Assembly: GCA_050015355.1 (NCBI GenBank)
Contig: JBEKBO010000140.1
Location: 1-11,954, forward strand
Direction of reading: 5' to 3'
DNA length: 11,954 bases
From: CAWBRT01 sp050015355
GTDB taxonomy: Bacteria > Acidobacteriota > Terriglobia > Terriglobales > Acidobacteriaceae
Part shown: positions 1 to 6,218 of the stretch, one piece after another
Position numbering within the stretch: the first letter of the stretch is position 1
Layout: each line of letters begins with the position of its first letter
Position numbers and translations under genes: made by a program
Notes under the pieces: model-generated
Seen by the model: the letters and a program-made list of their open reading frames with translations, nothing else
What the model was told of the DNA's origin: nothing
Database searches by the model: none

Positions 1-363
1 ATCAAGATCCGCCGCATGCCGCTTGGCAATATCGCTGTACTGACCGATGAAGCGGCGGTGAGAGGACACAGGCCTTCCGTGGACGTTCTGTTCCGTTCGC
101 TGGCACAAGAGTTCGGACCTGACGGCGTGGCGGTGCTGATGACCGGAATGGGAGAAGATGGGGCCGATGGGATGGGAGAAGTGAAAGCGCACGGAGGAAC
201 GACGATCGCCCAGAACGAGGAAAGCTGCGTGGTCTATGGCATGCCACGCGCCGCCATCGAACGAGGCCATGCGTCCAGAGTTTTGCCGCTTGAGTCCATA
301 CCGGGTATGCTGCTAGCGCAGTGCAACGCGGGACGAGGCGGCACGTCTGAAATGAACGGTTGA
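1..363 (+). CDS. cheB: Chemotaxis protein CheB, C-terminal fragment (protein-glutamate methylesterase/deamidase)
   Basis: This is the last 120 codons of a gene that begins before the window. CheB removes methyl groups from (and deamidates) glutamyl side chains of chemoreceptors, giving adaptation in the cytoplasmic signalling array. The fragment carries family landmarks: HRPSVDVLFRSLA at fragment residues 23-35, the MTGMGEDGADG loop at 47-57, whose Asp53 matches the catalytic aspartate of the Ser-His-Asp triad, and ESCVVYGMPRAA further on. The catalytic Ser and His and any receiver domain lie outside the window. The C-terminus ends about where CheB proteins usually end, so the 3' end looks intact. 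A CheY gene follows after 39 bases, and CheX after that, so this is a chemosensory operon. Family assignment is firm; whether the full protein has the usual N-terminal receiver cannot be seen. Confidence 0.93.
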   Translation: MKIRRMPLGNIAVLTDEAAVRGHRPSVDVLFRSLAQEFGPDGVAVLMTGMGEDGADGMGEVKAHGGTTIAQNEESCVVYGMPRAAIERGHASRVLPLESIPGMLLAQCNAGRGGTSEMNG

Positions 364-402
364 GTTTTGCGGGCAGTTTCCGCAACGAGATGCGAGGTAT
401 CT

Positions 403-855
403 ATGGAACAGTTCCCTGCTCTGCTGAGAGTTAGTGACCACAAACCGGTACGCTACCTTGTTGTCGACGATTCGGTGTTCGCGCGAAAAAACCTTTCCCG
501 CCTCATCGAGTTGTTCGGCGGCTGCGTGGCGGGCGAGGCAGGCGACGGCTGCACTGCGATTGCCGAATACGACCGCACCGATCCCGATATCGTGCTGATG
601 GACATTACCATGCCGCAGATGGAGGGCATCGAGGCGGCGGAACGAATCGTGCGCCAGCATCCGGAGGCGCGCGTGATCATGGTGTCCTCCGTGGGTTACC
701 AGGAGAATATCGTCGCCGCCCTGCAAAAAGGCGCGCGCCACTTCGTGCAGAAACCAGTGAAGCCGGAGCTGCTGTATGAAGTGATCAAGTACGTAATGGG
801 TGACGACGGAACGAGCGGTGTAAGTGTCCCGGCCGAAGCCGGAGGATCAGCCTAA
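403..855 (+). CDS. cheY: CheY-type single-domain response regulator
   Basis: A 150-residue receiver protein that should accept phosphate from a CheA-like kinase. From the ATG at 403, the acidic pair is Asp22-Asp23 (VVDDS), the phosphoacceptor is Asp67 (LMDITMPQMEG), the switch hydroxyl is Ser95 or Ser96 (MVSS), and the invariant lysine is Lys117 (FVQKP). No output domain follows, only a short tail of about 20 residues rich in Gly, Ser and Ala. I chose 403 because GAGG lies a few bases upstream and the protein then starts just before the first beta strand. A TTG at 367 would add 12 unconvincing residues. The stop codon TAA is followed directly by the ATG of cheX, suggesting coupled translation with the phosphatase that would reset it. 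Whether it acts on the flagellar motor or in another chemosensory pathway is not shown here. Confidence 0.9.
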   Translation: MEQFPALLRVSDHKPVRYLVVDDSVFARKNLSRLIELFGGCVAGEAGDGCTAIAEYDRTDPDIVLMDITMPQMEGIEAAERIVRQHPEARVIMVSSVGYQENIVAALQKGARHFVQKPVKPELLYEVIKYVMGDDGTSGVSVPAEAGGSA

Positions 856-1347
856 ATGAAAATGGAGCTCATCCAACCTTTCATTAACTCCGCTGACGCC
901 GTGCTGGCCGAAGCACTGAACTGCGCGACCCAGGTCAGCGACCTCAGCATGGAGGAGAATCCATACGAGCGCCAAGGGCTGGCCGCGCTGGTAGCCATCA
1001 CCGGCGAAATCGAAGGGCGCGTGATCGTCGATGTCGAGCCGGAAACCGCGCTTCGCGTGGCCAATCAGCTCGCCGGCGCGGAGCTGCCCGCCTCCGACGA
1101 CCTGGTGCGCGAGACCGTCTGCGAATTGGCGAACCTGGTGATCGGCAACGCCGTGACTACCCTGAACGATCGCGGATTCCAGTTCAAGGTGCATCCGCCG
1201 GAGTTCCATGCCTCGCACGAGGGGCTAAAGGGCTCCGAGGACACCGAGGCGATCGTCTTGCGTTTCGAAACCGACGCCGGCCAGGTCAACGTGAATATCG
1301 CCATGCAATATCGCAGCCGCCGCAAGGAGGACGCAGCGCGCTGGTAA
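856..1347 (+). CDS. cheX: CheX-like chemotaxis phosphatase (CheC/CheX family)
   Basis: A 163-residue cytoplasmic protein of the CheC/FliY/CheX superfamily. CheX dimers speed dephosphorylation of CheY-P. The active-site signature of the family is an ExxN pair on a long helix; here it is Glu90 and Asn93 in the segment VRETVCELANLVIGNA (residues 84-99). The sequence before it, VAITGEIEGRVIVDVEPETA (46-65), matches the beta strands typical of CheX. There is one ExxN motif, as in CheX, rather than the two of most CheC proteins. The start codon abuts the stop of cheY, with GGAGG at 841-845 serving as ribosome binding site inside the end of cheY. A strong terminator follows 20 bases after the stop, so this is the last gene of the operon. 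Confidence 0.87.
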   Translation: MKMELIQPFINSADAVLAEALNCATQVSDLSMEENPYERQGLAALVAITGEIEGRVIVDVEPETALRVANQLAGAELPASDDLVRETVCELANLVIGNAVTTLNDRGFQFKVHPPEFHASHEGLKGSEDTEAIVLRFETDAGQVNVNIAMQYRSRRKEDAARW

Positions 1348-1367
1348 ATGAAAAGTTTTCGGGGAAC

Positions 1368-1396
1368 GGGCGGGAGCCTTCCCGCCCATTTTTATT
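1368..1396 (+). terminator. Intrinsic terminator of the che operon
   Basis: A perfect 8-base-pair stem, GGGCGGGA (1368-1375) with TCCCGCCC (1380-1387), has a 4-base loop and is followed by ATTTTTATT. It lies 20 bases after the cheX stop codon and is the textbook layout for Rho-independent termination on the + strand. Confidence 0.92.
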
Positions 1397-1432
1397 GGAG
1401 GCCCTAGTGTGCTGCCCCGTGAATAAGTTTCA

Positions 1433-1528
1433 AAGTGTCATCCTGAGCGGAGCGAAGGATCTGCTTTTTCGCACACCTGAAAACTAAAGCAGATTCTTCG
1501 CTCACTGCGCTCGCTCAGAATGACACTT
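1433..1528. repeat. Long imperfect palindrome, interspersed-repeat type (copy 1)
   Basis: Two arms of about 35-43 bases face each other around an 18-base centre (1468-1485). The left arm runs from AAGTGTCATCCTGAGCG to GGATCTGCTTT, and the right arm is its reverse complement apart from a few substitutions and an 8-base insertion. Related arms with a TGTCAT outer edge recur at 5349-5439 and 6219-6318. The element sits between the convergent ends of the che operon and the lipoprotein gene. I recognise this as the type of TGTCATyCTGAGCG palindrome common in intergenic DNA of Acidobacteriota and some other phyla. Its function is unknown; in an RNA it would form a long hairpin on either strand. Confidence 0.8.
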
Positions 1529-1564
1529 CAAAGGGTTATTACGCGACCATTTGGGGACGCGGCA

Positions 1565-2953
1565 CTATATGCGAGGCACGATCTGGACCGGCCGCTGCAA
1601 CGGAACTCCGGTACAGCTTTCGGTCGCATCGCAACTCAAGTCCTGCGGAGGCGCGATATTGAGGATGCCGCCGCTGGTGTTGGTCGCGAACGCATTCGTA
1701 CTGGTCAGCACGACGTAGATGCCATTCCCACTCGTCCCGTTCGCGTTCGCTCGATCACCGGTGACGGTCACCGCAATGAACGCCTTGGTTCCATCTTTGG
1801 AAACCGCCACGGCCTGAACTCTCGCGCTCGGATCGACTGTGTTAGGTATAGGCGTGAGGGTGGTTACCTTGAAGCTGTTGGCGTTGATGACGCTGGCCGC
1901 ATTTGCCCCGGTGTTGGCTACGTAGACAGAGGTTCCATCCGGAGTAACGGCCAGGGCGACAGGCGCGGTGCCCACCGGAACGATTTTCAACGCGGGCAGC
2001 GTGGAGTTGCTCGCATCCAGGACGGAAACCGTGCCGTTTCCCTTGTTGGAAATGTAGAGCCGGTTCAAACTGCGGTCCGTGATGATGACACTGGGAGTAG
2101 ACAAGGTTCCGGTCGTAATTGAGAGGGTCGTGACCGATTCGGCGACAGCGTCGACCACGGAAATATTGTTGCTCCCCTGATTCAATACGTAAAGCGTGTT
2201 GCCGTCCAGGCTGGTAGTGGCCCATATCGGAGTCGTGCCCACCGCTAACGGCGTGGTTGAAAGCGTGGCGGCGGCAATATTCAGCACGCGTACGCTGCCC
2301 GTCTGATCGAGGATGAACGCCTTGGAATCGCTCAGCGCTACCTGGATGAAACCGGGCTTTGAACCAGCACATATTGGGTTGCCGGTCAGCGTAGCCGTGC
2401 TGGTATCGATGATGCCGATAGCCCCCGTGCCCCCGCAAATCGGGAATGTCGTCGCGGTCGGCGACGCTTGCAGGCTCACCAGGATCTGACCCGTGGTTGC
2501 CGTTGCCGTGATAAAGGTGGGAAAGAACTCCTGGGGCAACGTAACAACCGTGGGTGTGCCCACAAGCGTGTTGATGAGGGTCACGGTATCGCTCTCTGTG
2601 TCGGCGGATGCGACAAAGGAGTTGCTGCCGGCAAAGGTGATCAGCCTGCTGTCGAGAGGATCTACCGGAGGAGCCACCGCCGCCAGCTTATCGTTAGCTC
2701 CAATCGAGTAGTTGCCCACATTGGAGTCGCCGGCCACGTTGAAGACGCTCACGGTCCCGCTGACGTTGGTGGGATCGGCAACATTGGCGGTATTCGGATT
2801 CACATTGAAAACCGCAACCTCATCAGCCAGTTGCGGATCGCCAGCCGCGAGCGGAACAATGCTGGCAATGGGCCGATAAGTGCCGCCGCATCCGGACAGG
2901 AACAACCATGAGCATGCAATCGTCGCAACCACGGCTCTGCGCAGGAAATCCAT
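1565..2953 (-). CDS. YVTN-type beta-propeller lipoprotein
   Basis: A predicted exported protein of 462 residues. From the ATG at 2953 it has a basic start (MDFLRRA), a hydrophobic segment (residues 7-19) and a lipobox LSGC with Cys22, so it should be lipid-anchored. The rest consists of repeats of about 40 residues typical of YVTN/SMP-30-like propellers, for example LYVLNQGSNNISVVDA, LYISNKGNGTVSVLDA and VYVANTGANAASVINA; I estimate six or seven blades. Two Cys pairs (PICGG with PICAG, and LSCDATESC) could form disulfides. I prefer 2953 over an in-frame ATG at 2977 because GGTGGAG lies 8 bases before it. The gene lies downstream of ku but has its own probable promoter (3007-3035). Ligand and role are not deducible; such proteins are abundant in Acidobacteriota. 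Confidence 0.87.
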   Translation of the reverse strand: MDFLRRAVVATIACSWLFLSGCGGTYRPIASIVPLAAGDPQLADEVAVFNVNPNTANVADPTNVSGTVSVFNVAGDSNVGNYSIGANDKLAAVAPPVDPLDSRLITFAGSNSFVASADTESDTVTLINTLVGTPTVVTLPQEFFPTFITATATTGQILVSLQASPTATTFPICGGTGAIGIIDTSTATLTGNPICAGSKPGFIQVALSDSKAFILDQTGSVRVLNIAAATLSTTPLAVGTTPIWATTSLDGNTLYVLNQGSNNISVVDAVAESVTTLSITTGTLSTPSVIITDRSLNRLYISNKGNGTVSVLDASNSTLPALKIVPVGTAPVALAVTPDGTSVYVANTGANAASVINANSFKVTTLTPIPNTVDPSARVQAVAVSKDGTKAFIAVTVTGDRANANGTSGNGIYVVLTSTNAFATNTSGGILNIAPPQDLSCDATESCTGVPLQRPVQIVPRI

Positions 2954-3006
2954 TCGCACTCCACCCGAAACTCTCATTTTGAACTGACGAGAGACGGGAA
3001 AGAGCT

Positions 3007-3035
3007 ATTGTACCGGAAGCGAAGCTGCTGCCCAA
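3007..3035 (-). promoter_or_regulatory. Probable sigma-70 promoter of the lipoprotein gene
   Basis: Read on the minus strand, TTGGGC (3030-3035) is followed by exactly 17 bases and then TACAAT (3007-3012), five of six matches to the -10 consensus. Transcription would begin near 3000, about 47 bases before the chosen start codon at 2953. This position also argues against the upstream start at 2977. The promoter sits in the 92-base gap after ku. Confidence 0.6.
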
Positions 3036-3045
3036 TGGGTTTGCC

Positions 3046-3903
3046 CTAAGCCGCGGATTTCCGGCGATTGCGGGCGCGCGGACGGGCATGCGACTGGCCG
3101 GCACGCTGCATCTGTTCGACCCGGGCGGGCGGCTTCTTCTCCCCCATCTGCGCCAGGCTCTGCTTGAGCGCCGCCATCAGGTCGACCACGGGAGCCGGCT
3201 TGGGTGTCTCGATCGCCGTGACTTGCCGCCCCTCGAGACGGGCCTTGATGAGCGCTTTGAGATTTTCCTGGAAAGTGTCGTGGAAACGGGTCGGATCGAA
3301 GCTGTCGGCCAAGGCCTCGATGAGTTGATTGGCAATCTTCAGCTCGGCTTCTCGGATCTCGACGCTCTCGGTCCCGAAGCTTTCCATGGCGCGCACCTCG
3401 TCCTGGTAGTACATCGTGTGCAGCAACAGGCCGCCGCGGTAGGGACGCAAACAGACTGTGTATTCGCGGTTGTGCATGGTCAGCTTGGCTATGGCGTAAT
3501 AGTTATTGTCGGCCATGGCGCGCGACAACAACGCGTAGGGGCGTTTTCCGCCTTCCTCCGGCGTCATGTAGTAAGAGGACTCCAGGTACAGCGGGTCAAT
3601 CTCGGAGGCCTTGACGAATTGAACGATCTCCATCGCCTTGGCGGTTTTAGGCTTGATCTTCTTGATCTCCTCGGGCTCGATGACGACGTACTCGCCTTTC
3701 CGGTACTCGTATCCTTTCACAATGTCCCGGCGGTCGAGCACCTGGTTGTCGGCCGAGCAGATCAGTTGCTGCTTCACGCGGCTCAGGTCTTCGCGATGAA
3801 GCATGTTAAAGGAGATGCTGGCGCCGCGCGCGCCCGAGTAGAGACGCACCGGCATGGAAATCAATCCGAAAGTGAGATAACCGGACCACACGGAAGCAGG
3901 CAT
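3046..3903 (-). CDS. ku: Bacterial Ku protein, non-homologous end joining
   Basis: A 285-residue Ku-family protein. Bacterial Ku forms a homodimeric ring that threads onto double-strand break ends and recruits LigD ligase. The N-terminus MPASVWSGYLTFGLISMPVRLYSG is diagnostic, followed by RVKQQLICSADNQVLDRRDIVKGYEYRKG with EPEEIKKIKPK, and YYMTPEEGGKRPYALL and REYTVCLRPY in the barrel region. From about residue 250 the tail is Lys/Arg-rich (RPRARNRRKSAA), as in bacterial Ku proteins with a DNA-binding extension. The ATG at 3901-3903 is preceded by AGGAGT with 8 bases spacing. No ligD or polymerase gene is visible in the window, so the partner must be elsewhere. The lipoprotein gene downstream has no obvious link to repair. 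The upstream region may fold (3940-4020). Confidence 0.95.
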   Translation of the reverse strand: MPASVWSGYLTFGLISMPVRLYSGARGASISFNMLHREDLSRVKQQLICSADNQVLDRRDIVKGYEYRKGEYVVIEPEEIKKIKPKTAKAMEIVQFVKASEIDPLYLESSYYMTPEEGGKRPYALLSRAMADNNYYAIAKLTMHNREYTVCLRPYRGGLLLHTMYYQDEVRAMESFGTESVEIREAELKIANQLIEALADSFDPTRFHDTFQENLKALIKARLEGRQVTAIETPKPAPVVDLMAALKQSLAQMGEKKPPARVEQMQRAGQSHARPRARNRRKSAA

Positions 3904-3939
3904 GAAATCAGACTCCTGGATGGCGGTACAGGGAAAAAC

Positions 3940-4020
3940 GAGTCAGACCCAGAGCGGTTTCAGAGTAGGGGTATCCCCGGGGCCAGGCCTCATGGGATAT
4001 ACCTTTCGCTAAACTGACCC
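3940..4020. promoter_or_regulatory. Foldable element upstream of ku (candidate structured leader)
   Basis: Two nested inverted repeats: an outer pair GAGTCAG (3940-3946) with CTGACCC (4014-4020), 7 pairs with one G-U if transcribed towards ku, and an inner pair GGTATCCCC (3970-3978) with GGGATATACC (3994-4003), with one bulged base. Together they define a compact 81-base element 36 bases before the ku start codon. No known riboswitch signature was recognised. It may equally be an interspersed repeat. Confidence 0.3.
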
Positions 4021-4160
4021 TAACGGGCTGCTGCTCTTGCCGCCGACGCCGGGGTAAAGAGGGGGCGCGATTCGGGGGCTTGGGACGCGGTTCCGGGCGC
4101 GATTCCCCATGCTCGCTCGCCCTGGGCTGGCTCGTTCTGATAGGATGCGCTGCAAAGGAA

Positions 4161-4269
4161 GCTGTTGCCTAGACGAAGGCAAGCTGGCAATTCGCTCCGA
4201 CCTGCCAAACCAAGGTGTCTCTGGTTAGGCGGGACTAGGGCGGAGGCAAGCACGGGAGGCAATCTCGCC
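4161..4269 (+). promoter_or_regulatory. Row of four hairpins before the DUF92 gene (candidate leader RNA)
   Basis: Consecutive short stems are visible: TTGCCT (4165-4170) with AGGCAA (4177-4182), extended by GC pairs around a bulge; TGGCA (4185-4189) with TGCCA (4203-4207); AACCA (4208-4212) with TGGTT (4222-4226); and GGCGGGA (4228-4234) with TCTCGCC (4263-4269), one G-U. The last ends 16 bases before the start codon at 4286. AGGCAA occurs at 4177 and again at 4245 and 4257. No known riboswitch class was recognised; single stems of this size occur by chance, and the row is the notable part. Confidence 0.3.
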
Positions 4270-4285
4270 GGAAACGTTCCGCACG

Positions 4286-5068
4286 ATGGCTTTGATGGGA
4301 GCTGCAATTCTGCCCGCCGAGGTGGCCCTGCCATTTTGGCTGCTGATGCGGCACGCGCCGCTGCTTCCCGCTCTGGGTTTTACCAGCGCGTTCGCCTTGG
4401 GCGCGTGGGGTTTGCGCGCAGTGTCTCTCGGCGGCGCTTTCACCGGACTGCTGCTGACCGTCCTCGTCTCTCTGGCGGCGGGCCCGCCGGGCTTCCTGGC
4501 CATTCTGGTTCTGTTCCTGCTGACGTTTCTGGCGACGCGCTTCGGCTATGCTCAAAAGCAACGTAGAGGAACCGCGGAGCGGAAACGCGGGCGAACCGGC
4601 ATCCAGATACTGGCTAATCTAGGGCCGGCTTCGATGACCGTCGTGCCGCTGCTGCTCTGGCGTCCGCTGTCTCACGTGCTGCTGGCCGGGTTCGTCGCCG
4701 CCATTGCCGAAGCTGCGGCAGATACGGTTTCCAGCGAGCTTGGGCAGGTGCTCGCGCCGCGAAAAGCCTACTTGGTGACGAACCTGGAGCGTGTAGAGTG
4801 CGGCAGGGACGGGGCCATCAGTTTTGCCGGCTGCATGGCGGCATTGGTTGTCAGCGCGCTGATTTGTGCGGTCTGCCAATGGGTTGACCTGCTGCTGCCC
4901 CGCTGGTTCTGGCTGGCAACCCTCTCGGGATTTGCCGGCATGCTGCTGGACAGCATCCTGGGCGCGACCATCGAGCGCCCCGGACGCTTGGGCAATAACT
5001 CCGTAAACTTTGTAAGCGGCGCTTTTTCGGCTTTTGTAGCTATCCTGATCGCATTTTTGTTCCGCTAA
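4286..5068 (+). CDS. DUF92 family integral membrane protein (TMEM19/VTE6-like)
   Basis: A 260-residue polytopic membrane protein. Signatures of the DUF92 family are present in order: an N-terminal hydrophobic half ending in FLATRFGYAQKQRRG, then GRTGIQILANLGPA (about 106-119), the acidic motif AEAAADTVSSELGQ (about 143-156), GRDGAISFAG, DSILGATIE and NNSVNFVSG near the C-terminus. The conserved Asp/Glu and Asn residues are intact and the length is normal. A plant relative, VTE6, is a phytyl-phosphate kinase, so an isoprenoid-phosphate kinase role is possible; bacterial members are mostly uncharacterised. The start is uncertain: no clear ribosome binding site precedes 4286 or the next ATG at 4295, and the in-frame stop at 4226 rules out a much longer form. 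A possible terminator lies about 155 bases after the stop. Confidence 0.85.
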   Translation: MALMGAAILPAEVALPFWLLMRHAPLLPALGFTSAFALGAWGLRAVSLGGAFTGLLLTVLVSLAAGPPGFLAILVLFLLTFLATRFGYAQKQRRGTAERKRGRTGIQILANLGPASMTVVPLLLWRPLSHVLLAGFVAAIAEAAADTVSSELGQVLAPRKAYLVTNLERVECGRDGAISFAGCMAALVVSALICAVCQWVDLLLPRWFWLATLSGFAGMLLDSILGATIERPGRLGNNSVNFVSGAFSAFVAILIAFLFR

Positions 5069-5086
5069 GACCGCAAATCGCTTCCC

Positions 5087-5114
5087 TGGTGTTCTGAAAA
5101 TGGTGTTCTGAAAA
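5087..5114. repeat. Perfect tandem duplication of 14 bases
   Basis: TGGTGTTCTGAAAA occurs at 5087-5100 and again immediately at 5101-5114 with no mismatch, starting 18 bases after the DUF92 stop codon. It looks like a recent slippage duplication. Confidence 0.9.
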
Positions 5115-5184
5115 TGGAACACTTTCAGCTTTTCTGATCCGCTGCGGCCCACGCTGGTAAGCTCACGTCGCAACACGAAAAGAG

Positions 5185-5204
5185 CGGTGCCCGGGGAGGC
5201 ACCG
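5185..5204. other. Strong short hairpin
   Basis: CGGTGCC (5185-5191) and GGCACCG (5198-5204) are perfect complements around the 6-base loop CGGGGA. No T-tract follows directly, so by itself it is not a terminator; the terminator hairpin follows 18 bases later. Confidence 0.7.
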
Positions 5205-5222
5205 TCTGATTGGACACTTTCA

Positions 5223-5249
5223 GGCGCGGTGCGGACCGTGCCTTTTTTT
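5223..5249 (+). terminator. Intrinsic terminator downstream of the DUF92 gene
   Basis: GGCGCGGT (5223-5230) pairs with ACCGTGCC (5235-5242), eight pairs with one G-U, across a 4-base loop, followed by seven T residues (5243-5249). It would end DUF92 transcripts with a 3' UTR of about 180 bases, or a small RNA from that interval. Confidence 0.82.
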
Positions 5250-5348
5250 CGCAACTCCGGGCTGCCCCACCTTGGTCCAAAGATCCCCCTGATTGTGTTA
5301 GGTTGAGAATTCGCGCGCTGCCAAACTGTATCCGGACTCCCAAGAGGA

Positions 5349-5439
5349 TGTCATGGCGACCGGAGCGTAGCGGAGTGGAGCCACCCTTTGTTTTTTAACA
5401 GTAGGAACAAAAGGTGGCTCGACTTCGCTCGCCATGACA
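5349..5439. repeat. Long imperfect palindrome, interspersed-repeat type (copy 2)
   Basis: Outer arms TGTCATGGCGA (5349-5359) and TCGCCATGACA (5429-5439) are perfect complements. After a diverged interval, GAGCCACC with TTTGTT on the left faces AACAAAAGGTGGCTC (5407-5420 region) on the right. It shares the TGTCAT edge and the GCGAAG/GAGCG body of the copy at 1433-1528 but has a different inner arm (GAGCCACC instead of GGATCTGC), so it belongs to a related subfamily. It ends 58 bases before the cyclase start codon. Confidence 0.75.
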
Positions 5440-5497
5440 GTCTGATGTGTCGGGATGCACCAAAGAGGAAACTGCGGCGCAGCGAACGGAGCCAGTT

Positions 5498-6211
5498 GTG
5501 TTTAGAGCGATCATCGATCTCACGCATTCGGTTTCGGCAGACGCGCCGAGTTGGGAAGGCGCGCCAAGCGCGCTAACGGCGGAGGTGGTGGCCAGCCATG
5601 ACCGCGAAGGCTACTACGTGCGCAGAATCTCGCTCGATGAACACACTTCGACGCACATGGATGCTCCCGCACACATGGCGCGAGCAGGCTGCACGGTAGA
5701 CCAGATTCCGGCCGAACGGCTGGTGGGCCCGCTGGTGGTGCTGGACATCAGCCGGCAAGCCCGGCATAACGCCGATTACAGACTGCGCAACGAGGACATC
5801 GGGCTGTGGGAAGAGCAGTGTGGCATGATCCCGCCGGGAGCCATCGTGGTTGCCTACACAGGATGGGCGACGCGTTGGAAGACGCCCGAGGCTTACCGCA
5901 ATGCCGACGCGCAAGGCATTCTGCACTTCCCGGGATATTCACTGGACGCGGCCCGATTGCTGGTGGATTCGCGGAGCGCCGTCGGCCTCGGGATCGACAC
6001 CCTGAGCGTCGACTTCGGTGCTTCACGAGACTATGAGGTGCATCGGTTCTGCGCTTCCCGCGGCGTTTATGGCCTGGAGAATGTGGCTAATCCCGGGCAG
6101 GTTCCGCAAGCGGGAGCCATGGCCGTGGTGTTGCCCATGAAGTTGGAAAATGGCTCCGGCGCGCCGGTGCGGATCGTGGCGCTGCTGCCGCGGACCGGTT
6201 TCGCGGAATAA
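5498..6211 (+). CDS. Cyclase family protein (kynurenine formamidase-like metal hydrolase)
   Basis: A 237-residue soluble enzyme of the cyclase/KynB superfamily, which hydrolyses amide or lactone-like bonds using divalent metal. The motif HTSTHMDAPAH gives the metal ligands His49, His53, Asp55 and His59; the usual form is HxGTHxDxPxH, so Gly is replaced by Ser51. Family features downstream are GAIVVAYTGW, VGLGIDTLSVDFG, the E-V-HR segment (YEVHRFCASRGVYGLENVAN) and the C-terminal GSGAPVRIVALLP. I start it at the GTG at 5498 because GGAG lies 6 bases before it and the protein then begins directly with the first strand (FRAIIDLTH). A GTG at 5447 would add 17 unlikely residues without a binding site. 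No tryptophan or other catabolic genes are adjacent, so the substrate is unknown. Confidence 0.86.
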   Translation: MFRAIIDLTHSVSADAPSWEGAPSALTAEVVASHDREGYYVRRISLDEHTSTHMDAPAHMARAGCTVDQIPAERLVGPLVVLDISRQARHNADYRLRNEDIGLWEEQCGMIPPGAIVVAYTGWATRWKTPEAYRNADAQGILHFPGYSLDAARLLVDSRSAVGLGIDTLSVDFGASRDYEVHRFCASRGVYGLENVANPGQVPQAGAMAVVLPMKLENGSGAPVRIVALLPRTGFAE

Positions 6212-6218
6212 CCTTTTG

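Larger units (their letters stand above)
3904..4285. other. Divergent intergenic region between ku and the DUF92 gene
   Basis: About 380 bases with no convincing coding sequence; open frames crossing it have no family features. It must hold the promoters for ku (minus) and the DUF92 gene (plus), but I cannot assign -35/-10 boxes with confidence. The left third holds a nested inverted-repeat structure and the right third a row of four short hairpins, entered separately. The centre (about 4021-4160) is very GC-rich without obvious structure. Confidence 0.6.
5069..5497. other. Intergenic region between the DUF92 gene and the cyclase gene
   Basis: About 430 bases without a credible gene; short open frames here run through repeats and hairpins. 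From left to right it contains a 14-base tandem repeat, the word ACACTTTCAG twice (5119-5128 and 5214-5223), a strong hairpin, a hairpin with T-tract, and a long palindrome. Only 58 bases separate the palindrome from the GTG start at 5498. A small RNA ending at 5249 is possible but no promoter is obvious. Confidence 0.6.

Noticed and set aside
1520..2122. A 200-codon plus-strand frame opposite the lipoprotein
   Set aside because: It begins inside the palindromic repeat and is Arg/Gly-rich antisense sequence.
3088..4017. A 309-codon open frame on the plus strand opposite ku
   Set aside because: It is antisense to an unmistakable Ku protein and shows no family features of its own.
4141..4285. 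A tRNA or known riboswitch in the DUF92 upstream region
   Set aside because: There is no T-loop consensus, no cloverleaf and no match by eye to TPP, SAM, cobalamin, glycine or guanidine riboswitch cores.
4020..4334. A 104-codon minus-strand frame between DUF92 and ku
   Set aside because: Composition is that of random GC-rich DNA, it overlaps the start of the DUF92 gene and no binding site was found.
5115..5249. An SRP RNA or 6S RNA
   Set aside because: The conserved SRP apical-loop sequence is absent, and the pairing is two separate hairpins rather than one long rod with a central bubble.
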